Shown one piece after another: positions 55,898-64,000 of a stretch of 64,000 bases of DNA. Source of the stretch: Pseudoduganella guangdongensis. GTDB taxonomy: Bacteria > Pseudomonadota > Gammaproteobacteria > Burkholderiales > Burkholderiaceae_D. The translations under genes were made by a program, and so were the position numbers. Within the stretch, counting starts at the first letter, position 1; each line of letters starts with the position of its first letter. The notes under the pieces are model-generated. The model was not told where the DNA came from. It ran no database searches and saw only the letters and a program-made list of their open reading frames with translations. The DNA lies in NCBI RefSeq assembly GCF_009857475.1, contig NZ_WWCJ01000007.1, forward strand, positions 1-64,000, given 5' to 3'.

Positions 55898-56078
55898 GGG
55901 GGGCTCCTGTGGAACAAGGTTGTGGAAAAGTTACTTAGCGGAAAATACTACATTATTTTTTTACTAATGCGCAAGCGCGATTTAATACAACAGCCGCCTT
56001 GCAGACTGCACTTTGGGCTGCGATACTTTCTTAGAAGACTGGACGGTTGCACAATCACACGAAAGATACGACCCGCGC

Positions 56079-57233
56079 ATGGACGCCACCCTCAAGTGCC
56101 AGGGCAAGTTTTCCATCAACTGGACTTACCTGAACGCGATCGCCTCCGGGGTTTCGGCGATTGACCTGGGCGGGCTGGCCTTGCGCAACAAGCACGACGC
56201 GCGCGAGTTCGTGCGCGAGTACGGTTTCGATATCGACAACCCCCATGCCCGCGCCGTCATCGCCCGCGTCCAGCGCGAAGCGCTCGACTTCGTGTGCAAC
56301 AGCTTCCTCACGCCCAGCCAGGCCGCCCTGATTCCGCCCGACGTGGCCAGCCCGGACGACCCGCTCGACCTGCTGGTGTTCGCCTCCCTGCATGGCAATG
56401 AGCAGGCGGAACTGCGCCGCATGTGGTCGTGCGCCGTGCTGAAAGTCATGCACGGCATCTTCTACATCGAAAACAACCTCAAGCTGCGCTATTTCAACAT
56501 CATCCGCCAGCAAGTCTTCGCCAGCCTGGACGAGGTGATCCGCCAGGAGGGGGAGCAGCACTTCCTGAGCGATGGGGAAATTTGCCTGCCCCTGCTGCAC
56601 TTTGACCGCAAGAACAACAAGAGCCGCAACAGCATCCTGCTCAAGCTGCTGCAAAAAGCCGCCTACCTGGCGGCCGACATCTTCGACCACCTGGGCGTGC
56701 GGCTGATTTTCAACACCCGCTTCGAATGCCTGCTGGCCCTGCGCACGCTGCAGCGCGCGCACGTCATCTCGGTCACCAATGTCGACGCCCAGCGCACCCG
56801 CAACACCCTGCTCGACATGGAGGCGGCCAAGGAAATCTTCACCAAATACCGCTGCGTGCTGGAGGCGGCCGACGGCTACCCGGCCGCCTTGCTGGAGAAA
56901 ATGGACGCCGAGCTGATGGCCATTTCATCGGCCCCGACGCAGTCCGACAACCCGCACAGCGGCGCCGGATTCAACAGCATCCAGGTCACCGTGCGCAAGA
57001 TGATCCACGTGCCGTCGGACGACCCGGCGGCCATGGGGCCGGATTACGACATCGGCTTCTTCTTCGAGTATGAAATCCAGCTGATGGACAAGGCCAGCCA
57101 CAGCCGCACCCTGGAAGGCCCGGCCAGCCACGACGCCTACAAGAAGCGGCAAGTGGAAACGGCGCGCCTGCGCGTGCTCGGACGCGAGCTGATCCGCTAC
57201 CTCGAAGCCCAGCCCGACATCCGCGCCGCCTGA
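56079..57233 (+). CDS. divergent RelA/SpoT-like protein
   Basis: A 384-residue soluble protein. It belongs, as far as I recall, to the TIGR04552-type family. Three stretches match the order of RelA/SpoT synthetase motifs: KSRNSILLKL (181-190) as the substrate-binding basic region, DIFDHLGVRLIF (200-211) as the core strand with the metal-binding Asp, then FNSIQVTVRK (298-307) followed by EYEIQLMD (330-337) where synthetases have YQSIHT and EIQIRT. It lacks HD, TGS and ACT domains. Alarmone synthesis is possible but unproven. No ribosome-binding site is seen before ATG 56079, and a TTG at 56013 would extend it. Confidence 0.72.
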   Translation: MDATLKCQGKFSINWTYLNAIASGVSAIDLGGLALRNKHDAREFVREYGFDIDNPHARAVIARVQREALDFVCNSFLTPSQAALIPPDVASPDDPLDLLVFASLHGNEQAELRRMWSCAVLKVMHGIFYIENNLKLRYFNIIRQQVFASLDEVIRQEGEQHFLSDGEICLPLLHFDRKNNKSRNSILLKLLQKAAYLAADIFDHLGVRLIFNTRFECLLALRTLQRAHVISVTNVDAQRTRNTLLDMEAAKEIFTKYRCVLEAADGYPAALLEKMDAELMAISSAPTQSDNPHSGAGFNSIQVTVRKMIHVPSDDPAAMGPDYDIGFFFEYEIQLMDKASHSRTLEGPASHDAYKKRQVETARLRVLGRELIRYLEAQPDIRAA

Positions 57234-57246
57234 TGCGGCGTGCCGC

Positions 57247-57495
57247 TCAGTGCGGGCGCACCCCTTGCGGCACGCCGCTGATGGCGCCGGGCGGCACCAC
57301 CGTTTCCGGCGGCATCCCGTCATGGATCAAGCCCTGGAGCGCGCTGCGCAACTCCGGGCTGTCGGTGTGCTTGTGGATTGACACCGCGTGCTGCACCGCG
57401 ACTTCCAGCAACTCCTCCGCGCTATCGGCCGAGATCGCGACGCTGCAGTGCGTCGCGCTGGGGAATTCGCGGCAATCAATGTACTTACGGCTCAT
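57247..57495 (-). CDS. DUF1059-family small protein
   Basis: An 82-residue protein. The pattern KYIDCREFPSATHCSVAISADSAEELLEVAVQHA and a His (HAVSIHKH) fits DUF1059, whose members are of unknown function and have conserved Cys and His that could bind metal. AGGGAGG supports ATG 57495. It converges with the RelA-like gene, 13 bases apart. Confidence 0.82.
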   Translation of the reverse strand: MSRKYIDCREFPSATHCSVAISADSAEELLEVAVQHAVSIHKHTDSPELRSALQGLIHDGMPPETVVPPGAISGVPQGVRPH

Positions 57496-57677
57496 GGCAG
57501 CCTCCCTGGCTCACACTTTCAATATAGGTGTTTCAACCGCCGGCGCAATGTCGGAAATACTGACAACTTAGCAATGGATAGTGACGAAAGCGCGGCTAAG
57601 CTATTCCAAATGAAGTAGTTGCATTTTTGGCACGATTCGTGCTTTATTGTCGCCACCCCAACAATGAAGGCGAAAAA
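57496..57677. other. divergent upstream region of the DUF1059 and PEP-CTERM genes
   Basis: A 182-base gap between divergent genes. It is AT-richer than its surroundings and should contain both promoters. I could not settle on -35 and -10 pairs. No repeat or hairpin stands out. Confidence 0.4.
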
Positions 57678-58337
57678 ATGCATTCCCTGTCCACGCTGTT
57701 CGCAGCACTCATAGCCGCCGGCGCCTGCGCGACTGCCAGCGCCGCCCCCATCACCCTCACGTTCGAAGGCGTCGGCGACCGCGCCAGCGTCCTCGAGTTC
57801 TATAACGGCGGCAGCGACAGCGCCGGCCACGCCGGCAGCAATTACGGCATCAGCTTCTCGCGCGCCAGCTTGGGCATTATCGACGCCGACGCGGGCGGCA
57901 CCGGCAATATCGGCAATGAACCCTCGCCCAGCACCGTGCTGTTCTTCCTGTCCGGCTCCGCCGCCACCATGAACGTCGCCGCCGGCTTCGACACCGGCTT
58001 CTCGTTCTACTACACGTCGGCGCGCGCCGGCTTCATCCGCGTGTACGAGGGCCTGAACGGCACCGGCAAGCTGTTGGCCAGCCTGGCCCTGAACGCCAAC
58101 ACCGGCAACTGCGCCGGCGACCCGAATGGCGGCTTCTGCCAGTTCGACCCGGTCGGCGTGGCGTTCGCAGGCATTGCCCGCTCGGTCGACTTCGGCGGTT
58201 CGGCTGACTACATCGCCTTCGACAATGTCACCCTGGGCGCCAGCACCCCGGCGCAGGACGTGCCGGAACCCGGCACCCTGGCCCTGGTCGGCCTGGGCCT
58301 GGGCGGCCTGGCCCGCCTGCGCCGCAGGCAGTCCTGA
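57678..58337 (+). CDS. PEP-CTERM-anchored secreted protein
   Basis: A 219-residue exported protein. It has a signal peptide (residues 1-23, ending ASAA) and the C-terminal sorting signal VPEPGTLALVGLGLGG plus basic ARLRRRQS, the PEP-CTERM substrate signature that is cut by exosortase. The middle is Gly/Ser/Asn-rich and probably beta-rich. Such proteins reach the surface or polysaccharide matrix in biofilm-forming beta-proteobacteria. No exosortase is in the window. AAGG precedes ATG 57678. Confidence 0.9.
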   Translation: MHSLSTLFAALIAAGACATASAAPITLTFEGVGDRASVLEFYNGGSDSAGHAGSNYGISFSRASLGIIDADAGGTGNIGNEPSPSTVLFFLSGSAATMNVAAGFDTGFSFYYTSARAGFIRVYEGLNGTGKLLASLALNANTGNCAGDPNGGFCQFDPVGVAFAGIARSVDFGGSADYIAFDNVTLGASTPAQDVPEPGTLALVGLGLGGLARLRRRQS

Positions 58338-58352
58338 TCGCGGCAGCCGGAA

Positions 58353-59213
58353 TCAGTTTTTCTTCTTCGCCGGTTTTTTCTCCAGTGCTTTGGAGGCCGG
58401 CGTCGCCCCGCCCTGTACCCCCAGCGCGCCGCCGGTGCCCATGCCGCCAGCTACTTCCTGCGCCTTGTAATTGCGCACGGCTTTCACCAGCTGGTTGTAC
58501 GAATCCATGAAGGAGGCGATCAGGATCTTGCCCTCCGGCGTATTGGAATAGCCGCCCGCCGCGCCGAAGCCGCCGCCGCCGAACAACGCGCCGCCCACAT
58601 TGAAGTCGAAGTTCTTGGCGCTGCCCTCGGCCGCCGCTAATTGGATGCCGGAACGGTTGTCCACCATCAGCAAGGTGGTGGAGGCCTCGTTCGACTTGAG
58701 CCCGCCCGCCACCACGCCGGCCACGCTGCCCAGCAGGCCCAGGCCGCCCAGCGCGCCGCCCATGCCGCTGGTTCCCTTCTGGCTGAAGGTAATGCTCGGG
58801 CTCATGGTGTAATCGGCCGCCACCATCTGGCCCTTGCCGTAATTGCTGCCGGTGCGCATTTCACCCGAGGCCGCCAGTGAGCGCTCCTGCATCAGCTTGC
58901 CCATCGCCGCGCCGCGCTCCACCACGACAAAGCAATTCGACTGCTGGATCATCATGCGCAGCACCGGCACGGTCGAGCCGAGCTTGTACTGCGACAGGTG
59001 GTGGTACCAGGGCGCGGACGTATCCTCGACCACGCCCAGGGTGCCGAGCGGCTTGTCGCATTTTTCCAGCTGCGAGCTGGCGTTGGCGGCGGTGGCGCCG
59101 CCAGCCGAACCGGTGGCCACCGTCGGCGCGCCCCCGAGTTTTGGGTCGCTGCCGGCGCAGGCTGTCAGCGCCAGCAGGACCATCCCTGATTGGAAGACCT
59201 TCTTGTTGTCCAT
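58353..59213 (-). CDS. CsgG-like lipoprotein
   Basis: A 286-residue lipoprotein (lipobox LTAC, Cys19). Residues about 70-130 have LRMMIQQSNCFVVVERGAAMGKLMQER, then YTMSPSITFSQ, in the manner of CsgG and related outer-membrane assembly proteins. A glycine-rich stretch follows (GTSGMGGALGGLGLLGS), then STTLLMVDNRSGIQLAAAEG. A second Gly-rich segment (about 215-230) lies before the C-terminus. No other curli gene is near, so the exporter role of CsgG is not implied. GGAGGGA supports ATG 59213. Confidence 0.82.
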   Translation of the reverse strand: MDNKKVFQSGMVLLALTACAGSDPKLGGAPTVATGSAGGATAANASSQLEKCDKPLGTLGVVEDTSAPWYHHLSQYKLGSTVPVLRMMIQQSNCFVVVERGAAMGKLMQERSLAASGEMRTGSNYGKGQMVAADYTMSPSITFSQKGTSGMGGALGGLGLLGSVAGVVAGGLKSNEASTTLLMVDNRSGIQLAAAEGSAKNFDFNVGGALFGGGGFGAAGGYSNTPEGKILIASFMDSYNQLVKAVRNYKAQEVAGGMGTGGALGVQGGATPASKALEKKPAKKKN

Positions 59214-59301
59214 GTTCCCTCCCCCGAGCAATACCACTGGTTAAACTCAACGGCATCTTTAGAGAATAGGTCACATCGACAAAAAATCTATGTATAGTTA
59301 C

Positions 59302-59326
59302 TAACGGCATAACAACTCAACCGTTA
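59302..59326 (+). promoter_or_regulatory. inverted repeat upstream of psiF
   Basis: TAACGG (59302-59307) and CCGTTA (59321-59326) form an inverted repeat 13 bases apart, twelve bases before the psiF start. It could be an operator or an RNA stem. No Pho box was recognised. Confidence 0.3.
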
Positions 59327-59338
59327 GAAGGAAGCCCC

Positions 59339-59635
59339 ATGAAAAAACTGCTCATTGCCGCCCTGGCCCTGTCTTGTTCCGCCGCCTTCGCCGCCGACCC
59401 GGCACCGGCCAAGAACACCCAGCAATCGAAAATGACGACCTGCAATAAGGAAGCGGAAGGCAAGAAAGGCGATGAACGCAAGGCCTTCATGAAGGAGTGC
59501 CTGAGCAATAAGCCTGCCGCGCCGGCGACGCAGCAGGACAAAATGAAAACCTGCAACGCGGACGCGGCAGGCAAGAAAGGCGACGAGCGCAAGGCATTCA
59601 TGAAAGAATGCCTGAGCTCGAAAAAAGCGGCGTAA
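59339..59635 (+). CDS. psiF: PsiF repeat-containing exported protein
   Basis: A 98-residue protein with a signal peptide (residues 1-19, ending AFAA). Two copies of the PsiF repeat follow, each about 30 residues: KMTTCNKEAEGKKGDERKAF and KMKTCNADAAGKKGDERKAF, both ending FMKECLS. The repeats are almost identical, so recent internal duplication or strong selection is likely. PsiF is known as a phosphate-starvation-inducible protein in E. coli; its biochemical role is unknown. Confidence 0.9.
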   Translation: MKKLLIAALALSCSAAFAADPAPAKNTQQSKMTTCNKEAEGKKGDERKAFMKECLSNKPAAPATQQDKMKTCNADAAGKKGDERKAFMKECLSSKKAA

Positions 59636-59643
59636 TCAGCGCT

Positions 59644-60927
59644 TCAACGCAAGGCGCTGGCTAAACGCGGCGACGACAACAGCGCCTTGAACGCCTCCCA
59701 GCGCTGTTTGCGGGCGGCCACCGGATCGGTGGTCGTCACCTGCTTCTCGACCCAGGCCTTGACCATGTCCTTGCCCAGGTTGTAGTTGATGACGTAGCCG
59801 CGGTTGGCCTCGTAGAAAGACAGGCGCTGTGCCGATTTCTCCGGCGGCGACAGGGCCACATTCACCAGCCACTCGATGGTTTGCTCGCGCGTCCACTTCC
59901 CTTCCAGGTAGGCTTGCGCCGCATCGTTGTCGGCATAGCTCAGTTTGCCCAGCAGCTTGATCAGCTCCATATACTTCGGCGCCAGCGCCGGATCCAGGCC
60001 CGCCATCGGGTATAGCACCTTCTGCTCGAAAGCCAGGCGCTCCGCCTCGGTGAAGGCCATCTCGATACCGTAGTTGGCGCTGCCCTCGGCGATCAGCGAC
60101 ATCGGCGAATACAGCGGATACACGCTGAACTCCACCCAGTTGCGCTGCTTGACCAGGGCCTGCTCCAGCATCGCGTTGTACACGTGGTGGCCGGGGTAGC
60201 CCTCGTGGCAGCCCAGGTCCAGCGCGCGGTCGATGTAGATCGGGAACTCGGTGTTAATCTGGATCAGGCTGTGCGCGTTGCCCTTGTACCAGTTGTAGCC
60301 GGACCAGGGCTTGTTGCTGACGAATTCGAGCACGAAGCTTTCCTTCTGCGGCAAGTCCATGAAAGCGGCGGTGCGCTCGCGGCAGGCGGCGATCGAGGCG
60401 TCGAACACCGGCTTCAGTTTATCCTTCGGGATCACGAACTGGGCGCGGAAGGCTTTCAGGCGTTCCGGCAGCGTGCCCTCGCCCGGCAGCAGTTGGTCCA
60501 CCTTGGCCACCAGGGCCATGTAGTAGGCGCGGTCATGGTGCGGGCTCACGGCGTCGTACAGCAGCGCCGTCTCCTCGTCGAAGCTGAACTTGCGGCCCTC
60601 CATCATCTCAACGCGGGCGTGCATGGCCTTGAGCTGCTTGGACAGGAACTCGATGCGCAGCGCCTCGTCGGCGTTGCCGCCCTTGTGCTGCGCGATATCG
60701 CGCTGCGCCACCTGCACCCCGGCGCGGATGGCGGCCAGGCTTTGCTTGTGCATGGCCGCTTGCTGCTCTAGCTCCGGCGGCCCGTAGTAGGCGTCCACAT
60801 AGCTGCTGTCATGCTGGCCGATGGCCAGCGCCAGCTTGCGGTAGCGTTCCGCCACGTCCTGCACCGAGGCCGCCATGGCGCTTCCCGCCACCAGCATGGC
60901 CAGTCCTCCCAGTACCAGTTTTTTCAT
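59644..60927 (-). CDS. secreted DUF885-family protein (HEGYPGHH)
   Basis: A 427-residue protein with a signal peptide (residues 1-20). The stretch CHEGYPGHHVYN has the HExxxHH-like zinc signature of DUF885 proteins, and AEGSANYGIEMAF is the nearby glutamate segment. These are regarded as probable peptidases. GGGGAG supports ATG 60927. The stop is nine bases from the end of psiF on the other strand. Confidence 0.87.
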   Translation of the reverse strand: MKKLVLGGLAMLVAGSAMAASVQDVAERYRKLALAIGQHDSSYVDAYYGPPELEQQAAMHKQSLAAIRAGVQVAQRDIAQHKGGNADEALRIEFLSKQLKAMHARVEMMEGRKFSFDEETALLYDAVSPHHDRAYYMALVAKVDQLLPGEGTLPERLKAFRAQFVIPKDKLKPVFDASIAACRERTAAFMDLPQKESFVLEFVSNKPWSGYNWYKGNAHSLIQINTEFPIYIDRALDLGCHEGYPGHHVYNAMLEQALVKQRNWVEFSVYPLYSPMSLIAEGSANYGIEMAFTEAERLAFEQKVLYPMAGLDPALAPKYMELIKLLGKLSYADNDAAQAYLEGKWTREQTIEWLVNVALSPPEKSAQRLSFYEANRGYVINYNLGKDMVKAWVEKQVTTTDPVAARKQRWEAFKALLSSPRLASALR

Positions 60928-60967
60928 CGTCTCCCCTGAGGTTCTTATCCAAGGCGACAAGTGTACC

Positions 60968-62872
60968 TCAGCCCGTACGCAGCTGGCGTGCCAGGTCCGA
61001 CAGGCGGTAAGGCTTGCCGACAAAGGCGAACTCGCCCAGGCCCGCCTCCTGCATGGCCGGCTGCGGGAAGCCCGACGCCAGGATGATCTTGATGCCCGGA
61101 TAGCGCTGGCGCACCTCGCGCGCCAGCGCCAGGCCCGTCATCCCGTTCGGCATCATCACATCGCTGAACAGCACATCGACTTCGCCGTCGCGCTGCAGGG
61201 CGCGCAGGGCCGAGGCGCCGTCCTCGGCCTGCAGGATGGCATAGCCCATGGCCTGGAACAGTTCGCGCGCCGACTCCATCACCAGCGGGTCGTCCTCCAC
61301 GATCAGCACGCGCTCCTCGCGCGGCGGGCGCGGCGCCGGCTGCTCCGGCAGCGCCGTGGCCAGCGCCGGCAGGTACAAGTGGACGCTGGTGCCGCGCCCG
61401 GCTTCGGTGTCGATGGTCACGCCGCCGCCGGACTGCACGATAAAGCCGTACACCTGGCTCAGGCCAAGACCGGTGCCCTTGCCGGTCTCCTTGGTGGTGA
61501 AGAACGGTTCGAAAGCGCGTTCGCGCACCTCGGCGCTCATGCCGCTGCCGGTGTCGGTCACGCTCACCCGCACGTACTCGCCGGCCGCCAGCGTGGCCGC
61601 CTGGTTGTCGGCCAGGGTCGCGTTGCGGGTGGTGACTTCGATGCTGCCGCCGTCGGGCATGGCGTCGCGCGCATTGACCACCAGGTTCAGCAGCGCCGCC
61701 TCGAAGCGCGCCTCGTCGATCGAGGCCTGGCGCAGCTTGGGATCCAGGTCCAGCTCAAAGCGCACCAGCGGCCCCGCGGCGCGCCGCAGCACGCCCTCGA
61801 AACCCGCCACCAACTGGTTCAGCTGCTGCACCGTCGGCGCCAGCGGCTGCTGGCGCGCGAAGGACAGCAGCTGCTGGGTCAGCGCCGCGCCGCGCTCGAC
61901 CGCGCGCCGCATGCTGTCCAGCACGCGCGCGCGCGCCTCCGGCGGTGGCGCGGTGCGCAGGATGTCGACGCCGTTCGACACCACCGCCAGCAGGTTGTTG
62001 AAGTCGTGCGCCACGCCGCCGGTGAGCTGGCCGATCGACTCCATCTTCTGCGCCTGGAACAGGTCCGCGCGCGCCTGCTCCAGCGTTTCCGCCGCCAGGC
62101 GCTTCTCGGTGTTGTCGCGCGTGACCTTGGCGAAGCCGATCAAGTCGCCGCCGTCGTCGTACAGGGCATCGACCACGGCATGGGCCCAAAAGCGCGTGCC
62201 GTCCTTACGCACGCGCCAGCCCTCCGATTCGTAGCGTCCCTCGCGCGCGGCGATGGCCAGGGCGCGCTCCGGCGCCCCCTCCTGCCGGTCCTCCGCGGTG
62301 AAGAAGCGGCGGTAATGGCTGCCCAGCACCTCGTCCGGCGCATAGCCCTTGATGCGCTCCGCGCCCAGGTTCCAGTTGGTGATCAGTCCTTCCGGCGAGA
62401 GCATGTAAATGGCGTAGTCGATCACGCCCTGCACCAGCAGGCGGAAGCGCTGCTCGCTTTCGCGCAGCGCGTCGAGCACGCGCCGCCCGTCCGTGATATC
62501 GCGCGCCACCTTGGCAAAGCCGATATGCTCGCCGTCCTGCGCATACACCGGGTCGATCACCACCGAGGCCCAGAAGCGGCTGCCGTCCTTGCGCACGCGC
62601 CAGCCCTCGCATTCATAACGCCCTTCCTGCAGGGCCGTGGCCAGGGCCTGCTGCGACAAACCGGACTGCCGGTCCTCGGGCGTGTGCAGGCGCGAGAAAT
62701 GCATGCCGAGCGCCTCGTCCTCGCGATAGCCGCTGGTGCGCTGGGCGCCGACATTCCAGCTGGTGACATGGCCTTGGGGATCGAGCATGCAGATGGCGTA
62801 ATCACTGATGCTGGCCACCAGCAGTTCATAACGGCTTGACAGACTTTCCAGCGCTGGCGGATCGGTAATCAT
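60968..62872 (-). CDS. PAS-PAS-histidine kinase-receiver hybrid protein
   Basis: A 634-residue soluble signalling protein. Two PAS domains (about 12-130 and 140-258) are near duplicates, each ending with the PAC segment WRVRKDG(S/T)RFWA. The HisKA domain has His289 in GGVAHDFNNLL; the HATPase has NLVVNARDAMPDGG and TGSGM, FFTTKETGKGTGLGLS. A C-terminal receiver has VEDDP and phospho-acceptor Asp571. No membrane helix, so it senses in the cytoplasm. There is no output domain; a partner response regulator is needed. Confidence 0.94.
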   Translation of the reverse strand: MITDPPALESLSSRYELLVASISDYAICMLDPQGHVTSWNVGAQRTSGYREDEALGMHFSRLHTPEDRQSGLSQQALATALQEGRYECEGWRVRKDGSRFWASVVIDPVYAQDGEHIGFAKVARDITDGRRVLDALRESEQRFRLLVQGVIDYAIYMLSPEGLITNWNLGAERIKGYAPDEVLGSHYRRFFTAEDRQEGAPERALAIAAREGRYESEGWRVRKDGTRFWAHAVVDALYDDGGDLIGFAKVTRDNTEKRLAAETLEQARADLFQAQKMESIGQLTGGVAHDFNNLLAVVSNGVDILRTAPPPEARARVLDSMRRAVERGAALTQQLLSFARQQPLAPTVQQLNQLVAGFEGVLRRAAGPLVRFELDLDPKLRQASIDEARFEAALLNLVVNARDAMPDGGSIEVTTRNATLADNQAATLAAGEYVRVSVTDTGSGMSAEVRERAFEPFFTTKETGKGTGLGLSQVYGFIVQSGGGVTIDTEAGRGTSVHLYLPALATALPEQPAPRPPREERVLIVEDDPLVMESARELFQAMGYAILQAEDGASALRALQRDGEVDVLFSDVMMPNGMTGLALAREVRQRYPGIKIILASGFPQPAMQEAGLGEFAFVGKPYRLSDLARQLRTG

Positions 62873-62941
62873 CGGTTACAGAGCGCACTGCTGGCGCCTT
62901 GGTTGAGCAGGGATTCCAGCAGAATGCCACAATCTGCAATT

Positions 62942-63916
62942 ATGTGGAAACTGCTGTTCCTGTTGCTGGCGACGCAGGCCGTGCCGCAAGTGGACGTGCC
63001 CAGCACCCGCTCGCCGGTGGACAAATCCTACCGCAAAATGCTGCAGGGCATGCAGCGCTTTGCGCATGAGCAGGCAGCCCTGGCGCCGCAAGCCGCGCTG
63101 CGCTTTCGCCTGCTGCCGCGCCAGCCGGGTAGGACGCTCGATGGCGTACGCCTGCGTGTGGCCGGCGACACGCGCAGCATGGACGTGGCGCTGGCCCCCG
63201 ACCACAGCTTTACCCTGGTGCGCGACGAGACGCTGTGGCGCGAAGATGCCGCCGTGCTGGCCAACCGCAGGACGTTGTCCATGACATGGCGCGCCGAGGT
63301 GCGCAGCGCGGGCGTACCGCCCGGCATGCGGCGCCTGGGCGATCTGCGCCTGGAATGCCGGGTCGGCATGGAGGCCGGGCTGGTCTCCAATAATGCCCAC
63401 CTGTTTGCCTGGCTGGACGAAGCCCTGCGCAGCCCGGAGCGGGTCTGCACCGACCCGCGCGGCAACTACTTGTTTTTTGCCGAGCGGCCGCTGTTCTCGG
63501 TCACCCTGCAACACGGCGCGCGCCGCGCCACCCTGCCCTTCCACGCCCTGTATGCGGGCAACCCGCCGGCCAGCGAATTGCCCTACTGCGACTGCCAGGT
63601 GCTGCTCGAGCACAGCTATTACGCACCGCTGTGGGACCGCAGTTGGCCGGACGACACCCTCCTCAGTTTTGAATACATGGACGACACGCCGCCGGCCAGC
63701 CGCGCCGCCCCGCCCGACCGCGCCGCCGCGCTGGCCGCCTTCGGACCGCCGCACACACGCCTGCGTTTCGACAGCGGGCGCGAAGTGTGGCTGTACCAAT
63801 CGGCGCCGCCGGCCGCCCTGCCCCGCACGCCGGACCAGCGCCCCCGGCTGGGCGAACACATCCTGCTGTTCAGCCCCGACGGCGCCACCCGCAAAGCCCG
63901 CCAGCGCGCGCCCTGA
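62942..63916 (+). CDS. secreted protein of unknown function
   Basis: A 324-residue protein with a short signal peptide (residues 1-14 approximately). No known domain was recognised. It has two Cys pairs (LECRVG and RVCTD; PYCDCQV), many aromatic residues and a beta-rich pattern. It is divergent from the hybrid kinase, with 69 bases between, so the two may be linked. Its stop overlaps the left end of a palindromic repeat. Confidence 0.72.
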   Translation: MWKLLFLLLATQAVPQVDVPSTRSPVDKSYRKMLQGMQRFAHEQAALAPQAALRFRLLPRQPGRTLDGVRLRVAGDTRSMDVALAPDHSFTLVRDETLWREDAAVLANRRTLSMTWRAEVRSAGVPPGMRRLGDLRLECRVGMEAGLVSNNAHLFAWLDEALRSPERVCTDPRGNYLFFAERPLFSVTLQHGARRATLPFHALYAGNPPASELPYCDCQVLLEHSYYAPLWDRSWPDDTLLSFEYMDDTPPASRAAPPDRAAALAAFGPPHTRLRFDSGREVWLYQSAPPAALPRTPDQRPRLGEHILLFSPDGATRKARQRAP

Positions 63917-63942
63917 AAAAATAGGGACGTACCCCATTTTTT
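63916..63942. repeat. GGGGACGTACCCC-type palindromic repeat, second copy
   Basis: AAAAAATAGGG-ACGTA-CCCCATTTTTT nearly repeats the element at 38681-38707, with one mismatch in the stem. It begins at the stop codon of the preceding gene and lies before the tRNA promoter, so it could serve as a terminator. Confidence 0.7.
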
Positions 63943-63954
63943 AAGCAAGGGGCC

Positions 63955-63984
63955 TTGGCAAACGGAAAAATCCCCTGCTATAAT
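63955..63984 (+). promoter_or_regulatory. promoter of a second tRNA gene
   Basis: TTGGCA (63955-63960) and a perfect TATAAT (63979-63984) are 18 bases apart. The CCCTGCTATAAT string is the same as before tRNA-Phe at 23822. Confidence 0.8.
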
Positions 63985-63994
63985 TGCGCGCCTT

Positions 63995-64000
63995 GGCCTG
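63995..64000 (+). tRNA. probable second tRNA-Phe, first six bases only
   Basis: The last six bases of the window are GGCCTG, the same as the first six of tRNA-Phe, and stand ten bases after a TATAAT shared with that gene's promoter. The rest of the gene lies beyond the window, so the identity is an inference. Confidence 0.5.

Noticed and set aside
59214-59338. Pho box before psiF
   Set aside because: No CTGTCAT-type direct repeats were seen; only an unrelated inverted repeat.

Overview
The window is GC-rich chromosomal DNA from a betaproteobacterium, most likely Oxalobacteraceae (Massilia/Duganella/Janthinobacterium type). The evidence is the 16S rRNA 5' end at the left edge, the rpe-gph-trpEGD-trpC order, a PEP-CTERM protein and the general gene content. 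I see no phage, IS element, CRISPR array or plasmid function. It reads as ordinary chromosome with a few unusual regulatory sites and some poorly described genes.

Layout. 1-372: start of an rRNA operon reading left, with its promoter and leader. 438-6455: enoyl-CoA hydratase, MFS exporter, UspA protein, a secreted HExxH-18-E peptidase candidate, mltA and apaG, with a tiny antisense-oriented membrane ORF between the last two. 6557-12684: rpe, gph, then a trp operon (leader peptide and attenuator, trpE, trpG, trpD, a LysE-type exporter, trpC). 12681-22456: leftward genes, including a tightly packed run ubiH-dsbC-(2Fe-2S subunit)-(molybdopterin subunit)-mocA-M61 peptidase-diguanylate cyclase. 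22487-29751: M24 peptidase, tRNA-Phe, an esterase with a ribbon-helix-helix regulator and a palindromic operator, a DUF4424 protein and an M16 peptidase. 30082-38655: isocitrate lyase behind a 22-bp palindrome, YidB, MYG1, a DJ-1/PfpI-YHS fusion, a LytS/LytTR two-component pair, a lipoprotein, an orphan ParA and TrhP. 38719-47979: M13 and M28 peptidases, a chemotaxis receptor, a DUF1579 protein, a DOT1-like methyltransferase coupled to a GNAT, and a solute-binding protein. 48026-54855: a six-gene translationally coupled operon (RDD, SpoIIM, DUF4129, DUF4350, MoxR, DUF58). 54833-64000: paired DUF805 proteins, a divergent RelA/SpoT-like protein, DUF1059, PEP-CTERM, CsgG-like, PsiF and DUF885 proteins, a PAS-histidine kinase-receiver hybrid, a secreted unknown, and the promoter and first bases of a second tRNA that looks like tRNA-Phe.

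How the parts work together. The best-supported regulatory circuit is tryptophan attenuation: a 25-residue leader peptide with three Trp codons, an antiterminator and a terminator ahead of trpE, with an exporter gene inside the same operon. The RHH-esterase pair looks autoregulated through a palindrome covering its own -10 box. The MoxR/DUF58 cluster, the RelA-like protein and the DOT1-GNAT pair are the least understood and most worth following. Many genes encode secreted or periplasmic peptidases (M61, M24, M16, M13, M28, DUF885 and the gluzincin-like protein), which suggests a protein-degrading lifestyle. All functional calls come from reading motifs and remembered family features; no database search was run.
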